Shown in pieces: positions 45,269 through 54,026 of a DNA stretch of 64,000 nt. The DNA is from Desulfobulbus_C sp964551175 (GTDB taxonomy: Bacteria; Desulfobacterota; Desulfobulbia; Desulfobulbales; Desulfobulbaceae): positions 13,347 through 77,346 of the forward strand of contig CAZKBZ010000002.1 in assembly GCA_964551175.1 (NCBI GenBank), written 5' to 3'. Below the pieces are notes generated by a model that worked only from the letters and a program-made list of their open reading frames with translations, was not told where the DNA came from and made no database searches. The first letter of the stretch is position 1, and every line of letters begins with the position of its first letter. Both the position numbers and the translations under genes were made by a program.

Positions 45269-46036
45269 CTACCCTTTCACATTCGACCATAAACTGCCCA
45301 GCCATTCGTGAAAACGCTGCTGAGCAATATAAACATTTTTGCAGGACAGGAGATAAGCACGGGAAACATCACCCTGTTTCTCTGTAATTGTAAAGTCGGT
45401 TGGTGCTGGTAATGGTTGCATGCCGACTGCTCTAACTATATGTAATGCCCTTGGCATATGCCAGGAAGAGATCACGAGCACAAAATGATGCTCAGCCAAC
45501 AGAGGCACAAGCAACTCTGCCTCTTCAACTGTATCTCGAGGACTATCTTCAACTATCATTTTATCCGGATTCACACCGAGTTTCAGAGCAAGGTTCCCAA
45601 CTATCCTGGCATTGGCAACAAAATCAATATTCCTGCCGCCACTTATCACCAATGTCCTCTGAGGTAGCATTCTGTGAATCCGAATCCCTTCAACTATTCT
45701 CTAAAGTGAGGAACCACTGATCTGACTGGAAATTGGTACACCTGGATCAGAAACATGGGTATTTCCCAGCACTACGACATATTTCAAATTGTTAACCTGC
45801 TCCGTAGAAAGTCGCTGAACTGCGAGAGGAGGGTACTGACGTTCCAGATCAAAAAGACAGTGACGACCCCAGAAACCATACCCACACATTGTTAACACAG
45901 TAATGGTGAGGAAGATAATAGCCCGAGGACCTCTTCTTTTCCCAGTCAGGAGCAGAACAAAGGCAGACAACAACAGCAGGATAACAGGAAGAGGGGCTAA
46001 GAGAGATACAACAGTTCTGGCCAGGGTCAACAGCAT
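45269..46036 (-). pseudogene. elyC: ElyC/YdcF-like (DUF218) gene interrupted by one in-frame TAG
   Basis: Two ORFs (45701-46036 and 45269-45670) are in the same frame and joined by ten sense codons. The only interruption is TAG at 45703-45701. The first part holds an N-terminal membrane region (LLTLARTVVSLLAPLPVILLLL, FLTITVLTMCGYGF) and YVVVLGNTHVSDPG; the second starts RIVEGIRIHRMLPQ and continues LVISGG, VEDSPRDTVEEAELL and ISSWHMPRALHI, the DUF218 core. Total length would be 255 codons, normal for ElyC, which affects envelope-polysaccharide assembly. A nonsense mutation, sequencing error or readthrough are all possible. The ATG at 45670 alone would give a C-terminal fragment lacking the first strand. 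Confidence 0.8.
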
Positions 46037-46113
46037 GCTTCACACCTGAATATGTGCCAGCTTTCTCGAAACTTGTAACTATTTGTTTTCAAGGTCCCAG
46101 CGTCTGTAAACAA

Positions 46114-47112
46114 TTATGTTGTAAGATAAGACCGGCCATGTCGACATGCATGCCAGTTCCAGGCTGTAGAAATTATGTTCTTAAGGTCGGAACGGATCGG
46201 CTGCCATCCCAGAAGCTGTTCAGCTTTTGTTGTATCAGCTACCAATTTCGGAGGATCACCTTTACGGCGTTCTTTAAAAATAACACGAAACTGTTCGGCA
46301 CTGAGCTGTTGAACCTCTTTGAGAATATCCATAACAGAACAACCCATGCCTGTGCCAAGATTGATCTCCTGGCTGCGCCCCTTATCTTCAAGGTACTGCA
46401 AAGACTGAACATGAGCCTCTGCCAGGTCGGTGACATGTACATAATCCCTGATGGCTGTACCGTCAGCTGTATCATAATCCGTCCCAAAAACACAAACATG
46501 CGGCTTCAATCCCAGTGCAGCATATATGGTGAGAGGAATAAGATGTGTCTCAGGAGTATGGTCCTCTCCAACCTCTCCTTCGGAATCTGCACCGGCTGCA
46601 TTAAAGTAACGCAGCATTACCGACTTGACTCCGTAAGCTTGATCGTAATCTCTTAAGATTTCTTCGACCATCAATTTGCTCCGGCCATAAGGATTAATAG
46701 GAGTTTGTTCATGTGTTTCACCTATCGGCAGGGAATCCGGCAAGCCATATGTTGCACAACTGCTTGAGAAAACAATATGATTACATGCATTTCTCCGCAT
46801 TGCGCCAAGCAAAGACAATGTACCACAGACATTGTTGTGATAATACCTTTCAGGTTCCGCCATGGACTCACCAACATAGGCAAAGGCTGCAAAATGAATG
46901 ACTGCTGCAGGGGAATACTGCTTAAACACTACATCCAATAGTTCCTGATCTCGAATGTCACCGTCAATAAAAGGACCCCATTTTACAAAGGATTCATGTC
47001 CATACACAAGGTTATCCAAAACAACTGGAGAATATCCCATCTGGTGCAGCAGTTTGCAGGTATGACTCCCTATGTACCCGGCACCACCTGTGACTAATAT
47101 TACTTTATTCAT
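46114..47112 (-). CDS. galE: UDP-glucose 4-epimerase
   Basis: A 332-residue extended SDR of normal GalE length. GGAGYIG (9-15) binds NAD, FAAFAYVGES carries the signature between strands, SSSCATYG and YGRSK supply Ser and Tyr/Lys, and LRYFNAAGAD with RDYVHVTDLA are classic GalE motifs. It interconverts UDP-Glc and UDP-Gal (or the N-acetyl forms) in the cytoplasm and feeds the glycosyltransferases. It lies 77 bases upstream of the ElyC-like pseudogene on the same strand. Confidence 0.95.
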   Translation of the reverse strand: MNKVILVTGGAGYIGSHTCKLLHQMGYSPVVLDNLVYGHESFVKWGPFIDGDIRDQELLDVVFKQYSPAAVIHFAAFAYVGESMAEPERYYHNNVCGTLSLLGAMRRNACNHIVFSSSCATYGLPDSLPIGETHEQTPINPYGRSKLMVEEILRDYDQAYGVKSVMLRYFNAAGADSEGEVGEDHTPETHLIPLTIYAALGLKPHVCVFGTDYDTADGTAIRDYVHVTDLAEAHVQSLQYLEDKGRSQEINLGTGMGCSVMDILKEVQQLSAEQFRVIFKERRKGDPPKLVADTTKAEQLLGWQPIRSDLKNIISTAWNWHACRHGRSYLTT

Positions 47113-47178
47113 CTTTTTTTAGAATACTCCATCAACTTCCTTTATTCCGATCGATATTTCTCAACAGAATCCCACTCC

Positions 47179-47859
47179 TTATTTGACAATTGCCATTTTC
47201 GTTACAAGATCGTTTAGTTCCTGAAGGCATCCCATAAGAATCATAATCGTTCCTACCATTTCCAACCCTTCCTCTAACACAAATTCAATCAGCTGTAAAA
47301 CTGAGGATAAATTAAAAGAATATGAAATATATTCTAAAAAAATACCACCAAAAGCATAGAGAAAAAGTCCACCTATTACCCAAAATTGAAGATATTTTTC
47401 ATCATTTCTAACTACTACAAAATAGATAACGCAGAATAAAAAAAATAACATACTAAATGGAGCGTACATGTACACCCATTTTACAGATGTGCACTCACTA
47501 AGAAGTTCATGTAAACGTGCTGCTTCATCTAAAGACAAAAAAGCAAAAACTGAAGCAAAATAAATCCAGAACTGACTCCACTTGTCTGATTTATCATTAA
47601 CTTTATTATGAAATAAAAATATTACTAATGAACATAAAAATACTAAAAATAGTAAAATAGTTGAATACCATGTGGGTATATTTGCTTCTGCATTAAGATC
47701 AAATCTATTGTGTACGGCTGGTGACAGAGTTTCTGTAAAAAAATGCATTACTATAAGAAAAAAAACTATAGTTAAAAAAAAAGAAAAATGTGTTTTTGTT
47801 TGTACATTAATCATAATACCGTACACGTTGTCATCTTTTACTCTTTGCATGGTCCCCAT
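47179..47859 (-). CDS. Five-TM hypothetical membrane protein
   Basis: A 226-residue protein with about five hydrophobic segments and an AT-rich coding sequence compared with neighbours. The conserved-looking motif SLDEAARLHE (109-118) lies between the second and third segments; acidic and His residues in such a place may bind metal or substrate. I cannot name the family. The start could be the ATG at 47859 or the one at 47850, which has GGGG just upstream. It lies immediately downstream, on the minus strand, of a region holding an IS1-like remnant. Confidence 0.65.
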   Translation of the reverse strand: MGTMQRVKDDNVYGIMINVQTKTHFSFFLTIVFFLIVMHFFTETLSPAVHNRFDLNAEANIPTWYSTILLFLVFLCSLVIFLFHNKVNDKSDKWSQFWIYFASVFAFLSLDEAARLHELLSECTSVKWVYMYAPFSMLFFLFCVIYFVVVRNDEKYLQFWVIGGLFLYAFGGIFLEYISYSFNLSSVLQLIEFVLEEGLEMVGTIMILMGCLQELNDLVTKMAIVK

Positions 47860-48317
47860 ATTCTGGTCAAAATTTCTCTATTTTACTGACATCAGTGAAT
47901 CGGATGTCAAAAGATGTTTCCATGAATTTCTGGATCATTAACTTTATAAACATCGAGGAGCCATATTTATTGCGCTGATCACTGGGATGTGTATTCGAAG
48001 GAGATGCTCCAGAGATGCCATTTGCGCCAGAGCAAGTCAGAAACCGTAGCAATTGAGCGAAACAACGGGGGACAGCGACATTGGTTTGCCCGCTTTCAGG
48101 TGAATGGCAATATGAACGAGCTATTATCATTACTTTATTAAAACTCTCAAACATCCAAAATAGACATACTCCTGAGAGAGAACAGATAGAAAGAATACCA
48201 GAGGTGTCTCTCACCTTGGATTTTGCAAAATCCTACTGTTAAGCACAAGATAAGCCTATATTGTCTGCAAGTAGACTGTGGTATATTGCTCGATAAATTG
48301 ATCAGATTCGGACTTAT
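47860..48317. other. 458-base gap containing decayed IS1-like sequence
   Basis: Apart from the transposase fragment at 47953-48141 the gap holds no gene I can support. No IS1 terminal inverted repeats or target-site duplication could be recognised on either side. Confidence 0.5.
47953..48141 (+). pseudogene. IS1-family transposase remnant (C-terminal part, with internal deletion)
   Basis: On the plus strand one frame reads YCADHWDVYSKEM, then KSETVAIERNNGGQRHWFARF, ending NELLSLLY and TAA. The first two segments match the C-terminal half of IS1-family InsB transposases (aspartate-Trp-x-x-Tyr region and IERNN--RHW-ARF). The region expected next, ending in the Lys/Ser-rich segment and MALFARF, is missing; the sequence jumps from ARF to QVNG, as if a deletion had joined two ARF-like repeats. 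A stop lies just upstream and there is no N-terminal part. No other copy was seen. Confidence 0.6.
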
Positions 48318-49427
48318 TCATCCTTTCTTTTTTATCCTCAAATTCAACACCTTCAAATACAGGGACTCATAATCATTGATCATTCTTTCCAATCCAAACT
48401 TTTCCCTGATTTTTTCCCTTCCAGACATTCCCATACTTTTTATTTTTTCTTCATCACACAAAACATCTAAAATTGTGGAAGAAAGTGTTTCCGGCAAATG
48501 ATCCGAAACCAGTAAACCTGTTTTCCTGTGATCCACAAGTTCCCTGTTGCCTCCCAGATCAGAGGCAATCACAGGCTTTCCCATAGCCATGTACTCAATA
48601 ATTACATTTGACGTTCCCTCTCCTTGAGGGCTGAGGAGAATACCAACCTGACACCCCATTATCAGTTGTTCCGGATGATTTACATCAGTGAAGAAATGAA
48701 TGCTTTTGTCAAGATTTAAAGAAGAAGATAATTGTCGGCAACGATCAAGAGTTTCGCCACGTCCAACAAGTATCAGCCTAAGGGATGGAACCTTCTGTTG
48801 CATTACAGGCAGCGCCCGGATTAATGAAATTTGATCCTTTTTTCTGGTGAAATTGCCAACCATGCAAATAGCAGGATATCCATAAAAAACAGATTCTACC
48901 CCCTTGAATCTGTTTAAATCAACCCCATTATATATAACACTTGCATTAGAAAACTTCTCAACCCCAAAGGCTCGCAGACCAGCTTGCGAATTTGCCACGA
49001 TCCAGGTCGCAAAAGACATGCAAATCCTGCTGATTCGGTCACGTCGGTTCAATCTGGGACGTGCGCTGCGAATAGAACCGTTAATAACCGGCTTACCGGT
49101 AATTTTTCCTGCAACAATTCCGGCACAATCACTGACGCTTCCAAAAGTATGTATTAAGTCTATATGATATTTCCCAACAAGATTGATTAATGAAAAAGCC
49201 AGAGTAAAATCATATGAACGAGATTGCCTGACAGGCAACACAATATCTGAATATTTTCCGGCCTCTTCCTCGCGTTCGCCTCCCTTTACCAGCACGCCAA
49301 AAACTGTACGAAAAACTCCCTTACCTTTCAAACCTCTCAGTAATTCTACAATCTGGCGTTCAGTCCCACCTGAAGACATTCCGTCTGCCAAAATTAAAAT
49401 GGCAGGTTTTTCATGGCCAGCATCCAT
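48318..49427 (-). CDS. GT4 family glycosyltransferase
   Basis: A 369-residue GT-B protein. The N-terminal domain has GMSSGGTERQIVELLRGL (acceptor-side loop) and IDLIHTFGSVSD; the C-terminal domain has MVGNFTRKKDQISLIRAL, LVGRGE and EGTSNVIIEYMAMGKPVIAS, whose two Glu residues bind the donor. Its start follows the upstream stop (TAA at 49428-49430) directly, so it is the last gene of the probable nonulosonate operon. The transferred sugar is unknown. Confidence 0.9.
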   Translation of the reverse strand: MDAGHEKPAILILADGMSSGGTERQIVELLRGLKGKGVFRTVFGVLVKGGEREEEAGKYSDIVLPVRQSRSYDFTLAFSLINLVGKYHIDLIHTFGSVSDCAGIVAGKITGKPVINGSIRSARPRLNRRDRISRICMSFATWIVANSQAGLRAFGVEKFSNASVIYNGVDLNRFKGVESVFYGYPAICMVGNFTRKKDQISLIRALPVMQQKVPSLRLILVGRGETLDRCRQLSSSLNLDKSIHFFTDVNHPEQLIMGCQVGILLSPQGEGTSNVIIEYMAMGKPVIASDLGGNRELVDHRKTGLLVSDHLPETLSSTILDVLCDEEKIKSMGMSGREKIREKFGLERMINDYESLYLKVLNLRIKKKG

Positions 49428-50786
49428 TTAACGCCTGATTCTACCAAGAACTACAGCACGAGACCCAATAATATCTGAATGCAACCTGCAAGTATTAACT
49501 ATTTCCAGAGGAAAGGGCCATTTCTGTGCATGAGCTGCCAGTTGCTTTCCAGACTGTCCTGCTGAGCCGATAACCACGAGATACGACACAGATATCAGCT
49601 CAAAACCGGACAAAAAAGAATCTTCCGCTTCAACTTGAACAAAGGCCAGATCGTATTGGCTCAAGGGCAAACTGTTCCAGTCAAGCCCGCAACCATCTTC
49701 GGCTGCAAAGACATCAAATCGCGTAAAAGCGAAATAGTATAAATATCGGCGTATTAATGATACGGTATCCGACGGGCGTATCATTACAATCCAGCTAGCC
49801 CCAGCGGTAAGGGCTGAAATGGTGACAGTCTCTTCCAGCAAGCAGAAATCCAGAATGGCAGCCTTTTGTAACTCAACACCGTTATTGGATAAGAAAACTG
49901 CTAACGTGTCTGGTTTCTTTTGAGAAAAATTATCTTCCCTTTCGAGTAGAGAAGGCGTCAGCCTACCGAGTGCTGTCATTTTCTTCAGAAGATCTTTTCC
50001 AAACCTTCTGTTGAAAAGTACAAAATTCTGAATATCAACATAATATGTTCCTGTAGAATCACTAAGAATGTTATGCCTAAAATCAGGTGGTCGCAGATCA
50101 CAATGCTCCTGAATACTGATTGTCTGCATACCTATCTCTTTCATTGCTTTCCTAAAACGAGAAACAAACTCTATCCCTTTATCACCGACCACTACCTCTC
50201 CGGTAACAGGTTGAACAATCAATCCATATTGACAGCTTCCATCTTCAGCTTCCAGCCTGACAAGATCATAAACTCTTGGTGCAAGACCCTCCTCATGAAG
50301 CAAATTGCTGATAACTGTTTTTTCCAGCAAGCTGCCAACGGCAATCATGCTGAACCATGTTGAAGCCGGTGCCAGCTTGCAGGAAGTATAGTAGGGTGTG
50401 GAGTCCGGTGAGATTTCTCTGCTCTTGGATATTTTTAAACCCACATTACAGGGGTAGCAATCCAGAATTTTACGATTAATTTTTTCTATGTCTTTCGGAT
50501 TATCGATGTATATACTATGTCTTCCGGATTTGAATCTCAAGCCTGCTTTCTCTATTTTCTCAGCTAAATCTTGGGGATATGTATTCCCAAAATTAATACC
50601 TGAAAAGACTACAGGGATCGACTGACTTTTTTTGCATCGGACACGGTTAAAGCGATCAGCCCAAAAACGAACAAAAGCTAAATATGCATAGAATGCATTA
50701 ATGAGATAACGATCAAAAAAACGGCAAAAAGGCCACAGAGATCCCGGTATGATTTTTTTTAAACCTCCCCGGAACCCGACACCCAT
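49428..50786 (-). CDS. Kinase-like / degenerate methyltransferase-like hypothetical protein
   Basis: A 452-residue protein not in a family I can name. Middle region (about 140-260) has a kinase-like order: EKTVISNLLHEEGLAPRVYD resembles the C-helix, HCD at 228-230 with Asn239 the catalytic loop, and YYVDIQNF (Asp251) the metal-binding segment, as in LPS- and choline-kinase-like folds. Residues 305-452 resemble a class I methyltransferase (LDFCLLEETV in place of the SAM loop; RYLYYFAFTRFD) with the glycine motif lost. It lies 18 bases after the NeuB fusion gene. A phosphotransfer to the glycan is a guess; the methyltransferase part is probably inactive. Confidence 0.65.
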   Translation of the reverse strand: MGVGFRGGLKKIIPGSLWPFCRFFDRYLINAFYAYLAFVRFWADRFNRVRCKKSQSIPVVFSGINFGNTYPQDLAEKIEKAGLRFKSGRHSIYIDNPKDIEKINRKILDCYPCNVGLKISKSREISPDSTPYYTSCKLAPASTWFSMIAVGSLLEKTVISNLLHEEGLAPRVYDLVRLEAEDGSCQYGLIVQPVTGEVVVGDKGIEFVSRFRKAMKEIGMQTISIQEHCDLRPPDFRHNILSDSTGTYYVDIQNFVLFNRRFGKDLLKKMTALGRLTPSLLEREDNFSQKKPDTLAVFLSNNGVELQKAAILDFCLLEETVTISALTAGASWIVMIRPSDTVSLIRRYLYYFAFTRFDVFAAEDGCGLDWNSLPLSQYDLAFVQVEAEDSFLSGFELISVSYLVVIGSAGQSGKQLAAHAQKWPFPLEIVNTCRLHSDIIGSRAVVLGRIRR

Positions 50787-50804
50787 CTTTCCTCCAGACC
50801 TCTG

Positions 50805-53054
50805 TCAATTACTCAATTTTTCGAGTCTATCCAAAGCTACCCAGAAGCCCTGTCCGTTATTCTTATGGCCCTGCCAGATCTCCGGAATAAAGGATACTTC
50901 CGGCATCATATGTTTCAATTCAAACATAATTAATTTAAAATCTATTTCTCCATCACCGATCTGCAAGCCCTCGCCATCTACTCCCCTAGCATCGGCTATA
51001 TGCATGTGAGCAGTTACAGGAGCAACCTCCGCTAAAAATTCCAAAAAAGAGTATTTTAAATGATTGCAGGCAAGCTTTGAATGTGAAATATCAAGGCAAA
51101 CTCTGTAATCATTTTCCTTGCAGAAATTAACGATTTCATGCACATCGACAAACAAGTTGTGATACCGCTGTCCCCCGAAATGCCAGGGAAATGGCGGCAT
51201 AGTCTGGGGGATAATCTCAATACCTTCCTGAACTATTCCTGCCAAGCTGTCAGCTAAAAGATCATATTTTTTCTTGCGATCATTTTCTGGAATAAAATTA
51301 TCAGCACTGAATCCTCCTGCATTGATAACAATCAGAGGGCGTGCTGCAACCGGAAAAAACTCTTTTAATTTATTTGTAATATCGACTACCCGCTGAAGCT
51401 CTTGAATCGAACGGGCGCGATACTCCTGGTCTTCAGCACATAAATCCAGGATATGATCTCCTGAAAACAGTTCCGGGCTGTGAACGACCAACTGATGAGG
51501 AAACGTACCCGATATGAATTGATGAATATCAAGTTCGAGATCCTTATAACTCAGATGAATCTCCAGAAGATCCATACGGCACGAATCTGCAATGGACACA
51601 GCATCATGATACCGTACCGGAACACCAAAGGGGTGGACGAATTGAAAATCTCTAGGCCTGGCCGCATTACTCTCCAAGTCTTCCGGATAAAAGAAATCTC
51701 CCTTGACAAAATTTCGATTAGCTCGTGCGCCTATCAAGTCATTTTTACGGTAAGGAGGCAGTCCCTTGCCAGGACTCTTTATCTCTATCATATCGGAAGT
51801 AATGCATTCTCCCTTTTTCAAGTCCCTGTTAATCACAAGACTCTTGGCAAGGCTTTCACGATTAATCAATTCTCCCTGAGAAACTGTACGACTTCTGTCG
51901 CTTCCCAGTGCCTGTTCAATCATTCTGATTCCCTGGACCATGGATTGAAATTCTTCGGGCAACAAACTGACCTTATGATCATTACCCTCCATTGACCGAT
52001 CCAGCGTAAAATGTTTTTCAATAATCTTGGCTCCCAAAGCGACTGCTGCCAAGGCAACCTGACCTCCCCGCTCATGCCCTGAGTATCCTACGGGAAAATC
52101 ACTTATCTCATGCAATCTCTCTATATAAGTAAGATTAATATCTTTGAAGGGAGCAGGATAAGTTGAGTTACAGTGCAAGAGAACAAACTGTGCACCCAAT
52201 TTCTGCAAAAGACTTACAGCTGCACGTATTTCCTGTTCTGTGGACATGCCGGTTGAACAAATCATTGGCTTGCCCTTGGCTGCTACGGCTGTGAGAAGGT
52301 CATGATTGGTCAAATCAGCAGAGGCGATCTTAAAAGCCTCCATGCCACATTGGTCAAGAAAATCAACGCTGACCTCGTCCCAGGGAGTACAAAGAGGGGT
52401 AACATTTTTCTTTCGGCAATAATTGAATATTTCAAGAAGTTCCTGGTCAGATAATTGAAATTTATCCAGAATATCAAGAACATATTGTGAACCTAAATCT
52501 TCTCCTGCATCATTAACATTGCCTTCGTTGAGATACAGTTTCTTCAAATTTCTCATCTGAAACTTTACACAATCTGCACCGGCAGCGACAGCTTCATCAA
52601 CTAAGCGATAAGCAATATCAATTTGACCATTATGATTATTGCCAATCTCAGCAATAATAAAAACCGGTGATTCACGGGTAATTTGATGAGACCCTATGGT
52701 AATTTTTGGTTTGCGCTTGGTGGCTACAGCAGTCAAACGCATTCTTTCATCAACCAGAGGAACGTAATCTATCCTCTCCGAAAAAAAACTCTTGATTTTT
52801 TCTGGTGATTCCCCACAGAAACTGTACTGAAAATTTTTATTGGCAACTGCTGAAACAGGTCTCTGCAAATCAATCTTATTCTGTTTTATTATCCACCTGC
52901 GAAAATCACCATCTGTTACTATGCCTTTAAGAATCCCAGACTCATTAACTACAAAAATAACACGCATATCATTGGCATCGATATTATCCAATGCCCTGAG
53001 AATGGGATCTTCCTCAAAAACAATATATTTTTTTATACTTTTATCAATAATCAC
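50805..53054 (-). CDS. neuB: CBS - NeuB-type nonulosonate synthase - SAF - sugar-isomerase-like fusion
   Basis: A 749-residue protein. Residues 1-115 are a CBS pair (VFVVNE-like IFVVNESGILKGIVTDGDFRRW). Residues 118-385 are a NeuB synthase: IAEIGNNHNG (134-143), LCTPWDEVSVDFL, HCNSTYPAP and EKHFTLD (346-352). Residues 395-460 form the SAF antifreeze-like domain. Residues 470-749 are a xylose-isomerase-like TIM barrel (VCLDISHSKLACNH, AHMHIADARG). NeuB enzymes condense PEP with a hexosamine to make sialic, legionaminic or pseudaminic acid. Start is GTG with AAGGG upstream. The isomerase-like part could make the hexose substrate. Confidence 0.9.
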   Translation of the reverse strand: MIIDKSIKKYIVFEEDPILRALDNIDANDMRVIFVVNESGILKGIVTDGDFRRWIIKQNKIDLQRPVSAVANKNFQYSFCGESPEKIKSFFSERIDYVPLVDERMRLTAVATKRKPKITIGSHQITRESPVFIIAEIGNNHNGQIDIAYRLVDEAVAAGADCVKFQMRNLKKLYLNEGNVNDAGEDLGSQYVLDILDKFQLSDQELLEIFNYCRKKNVTPLCTPWDEVSVDFLDQCGMEAFKIASADLTNHDLLTAVAAKGKPMICSTGMSTEQEIRAAVSLLQKLGAQFVLLHCNSTYPAPFKDINLTYIERLHEISDFPVGYSGHERGGQVALAAVALGAKIIEKHFTLDRSMEGNDHKVSLLPEEFQSMVQGIRMIEQALGSDRSRTVSQGELINRESLAKSLVINRDLKKGECITSDMIEIKSPGKGLPPYRKNDLIGARANRNFVKGDFFYPEDLESNAARPRDFQFVHPFGVPVRYHDAVSIADSCRMDLLEIHLSYKDLELDIHQFISGTFPHQLVVHSPELFSGDHILDLCAEDQEYRARSIQELQRVVDITNKLKEFFPVAARPLIVINAGGFSADNFIPENDRKKKYDLLADSLAGIVQEGIEIIPQTMPPFPWHFGGQRYHNLFVDVHEIVNFCKENDYRVCLDISHSKLACNHLKYSFLEFLAEVAPVTAHMHIADARGVDGEGLQIGDGEIDFKLIMFELKHMMPEVSFIPEIWQGHKNNGQGFWVALDRLEKLSN

Positions 53055-53151
53055 AAAATGTTCCCTTGATAAAACAGTAACAATTAAATAATTCGGCTTC
53101 TATAAAATATATTTACTTGTATCAATCTAAAATTTGCAAACAATATACTGA

Positions 53152-53985
53152 CTATTTTATATTAAACTTATGCACTTTTCTAAAAATTCTCTTTATCATT
53201 TTTGATTCAAAATTATTTTCAATTTTTTTAAATACAGGATCATCAATTAAACCAACAAGAATTTTCATTCCTTCCTTAAATGAATCAGAGTTAATACGTC
53301 TTTTTTTCACAATAAGGTCTCTAAAAACAGCAAGATGTATTCCATGCAAAGGACGAAATGATGGATCCAATGGATTAGTCCATTCTCCATCCTTTGCTTT
53401 TGGACATAAACCCAGTCCTGAATCTTTAATCATATCATAAAGCATATATTCACTATTTGTATATAGTAATTTATCACTGTTAAACATATTTTTATACTTA
53501 TTAAGTACAGGAAGAATATTACTAATATATTGTTTTGTCTTTATAAAATGAAGTCCTGAAATCATTTTATCATCAGCATGCCTGATAATATTACTATACC
53601 CAAGTCCTATTGTTTCACAATGTTTAAGATGCTGAATATGAATTGGAGTTTCTTCAGGAAGAATAAATATATCTATATCTCCAATATATAAACATTCAAA
53701 ACCCAGAAATTCATCAGAATAAACAAGCCATCTCTTACAAGCTGCAGCTTTTCTTGGAATAAAATTCTTTGGAATATATTCCATATAATTTTCAATAACA
53801 GTAAATTTACCCATTATATTCAGATAGTCCAGAGAGTTACGCACATTATCCGGAAGTGATTCACCGCAGAAAATAATTATTCCATAATTTGGGTATGACT
53901 TTAAAATTGAATATATATAAACTGGTATAAATTCTATATATTCCTTACCACTAACATATGTAGTTATACATAATGATTTTTTCAT
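53152..53985 (-). CDS. AT-rich hypothetical glycosyltransferase (GT-A, DxD)
   Basis: A 277-residue protein in clearly AT-richer DNA than its neighbours, with TAG as stop. CLYIGDIDIFILP carries DID (103-105), the metal-binding motif of GT-A enzymes of the GT8-like kind, and LHFIKTKQYISNIL and NSEYMLYDMI fit the fold. No membrane segment. It sits between the NeuB fusion and the WaaP-like kinase, so it may add a sugar to the nonulosonate glycan. Base composition suggests recent acquisition. Function by motif only. Confidence 0.7.
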   Translation of the reverse strand: MKKSLCITTYVSGKEYIEFIPVYIYSILKSYPNYGIIIFCGESLPDNVRNSLDYLNIMGKFTVIENYMEYIPKNFIPRKAAACKRWLVYSDEFLGFECLYIGDIDIFILPEETPIHIQHLKHCETIGLGYSNIIRHADDKMISGLHFIKTKQYISNILPVLNKYKNMFNSDKLLYTNSEYMLYDMIKDSGLGLCPKAKDGEWTNPLDPSFRPLHGIHLAVFRDLIVKKRRINSDSFKEGMKILVGLIDDPVFKKIENNFESKMIKRIFRKVHKFNIK

Positions 53986-54026
53986 ATTAACAAAATATAT
54001 TATTTATTAAAAAAATGATATGAAAT

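Noticed and set aside
45671..45703. Frameshift as explanation of the split ElyC gene
   Set aside because: Both halves are in the same frame with ten codons between; the only defect is TAG.
45701..45703. Pyrrolysine or general TAG reassignment
   Set aside because: TAG ends other genes here (17272, 41524, 53152) and the family shows no catalytic need at that residue; kept only as a test in the finding.
47867..48214. 115-residue minus-strand ORF
   Set aside because: It lies antisense to the IS1-like fragment, has no recognisable domain and its sequence reads as the complement of that remnant.
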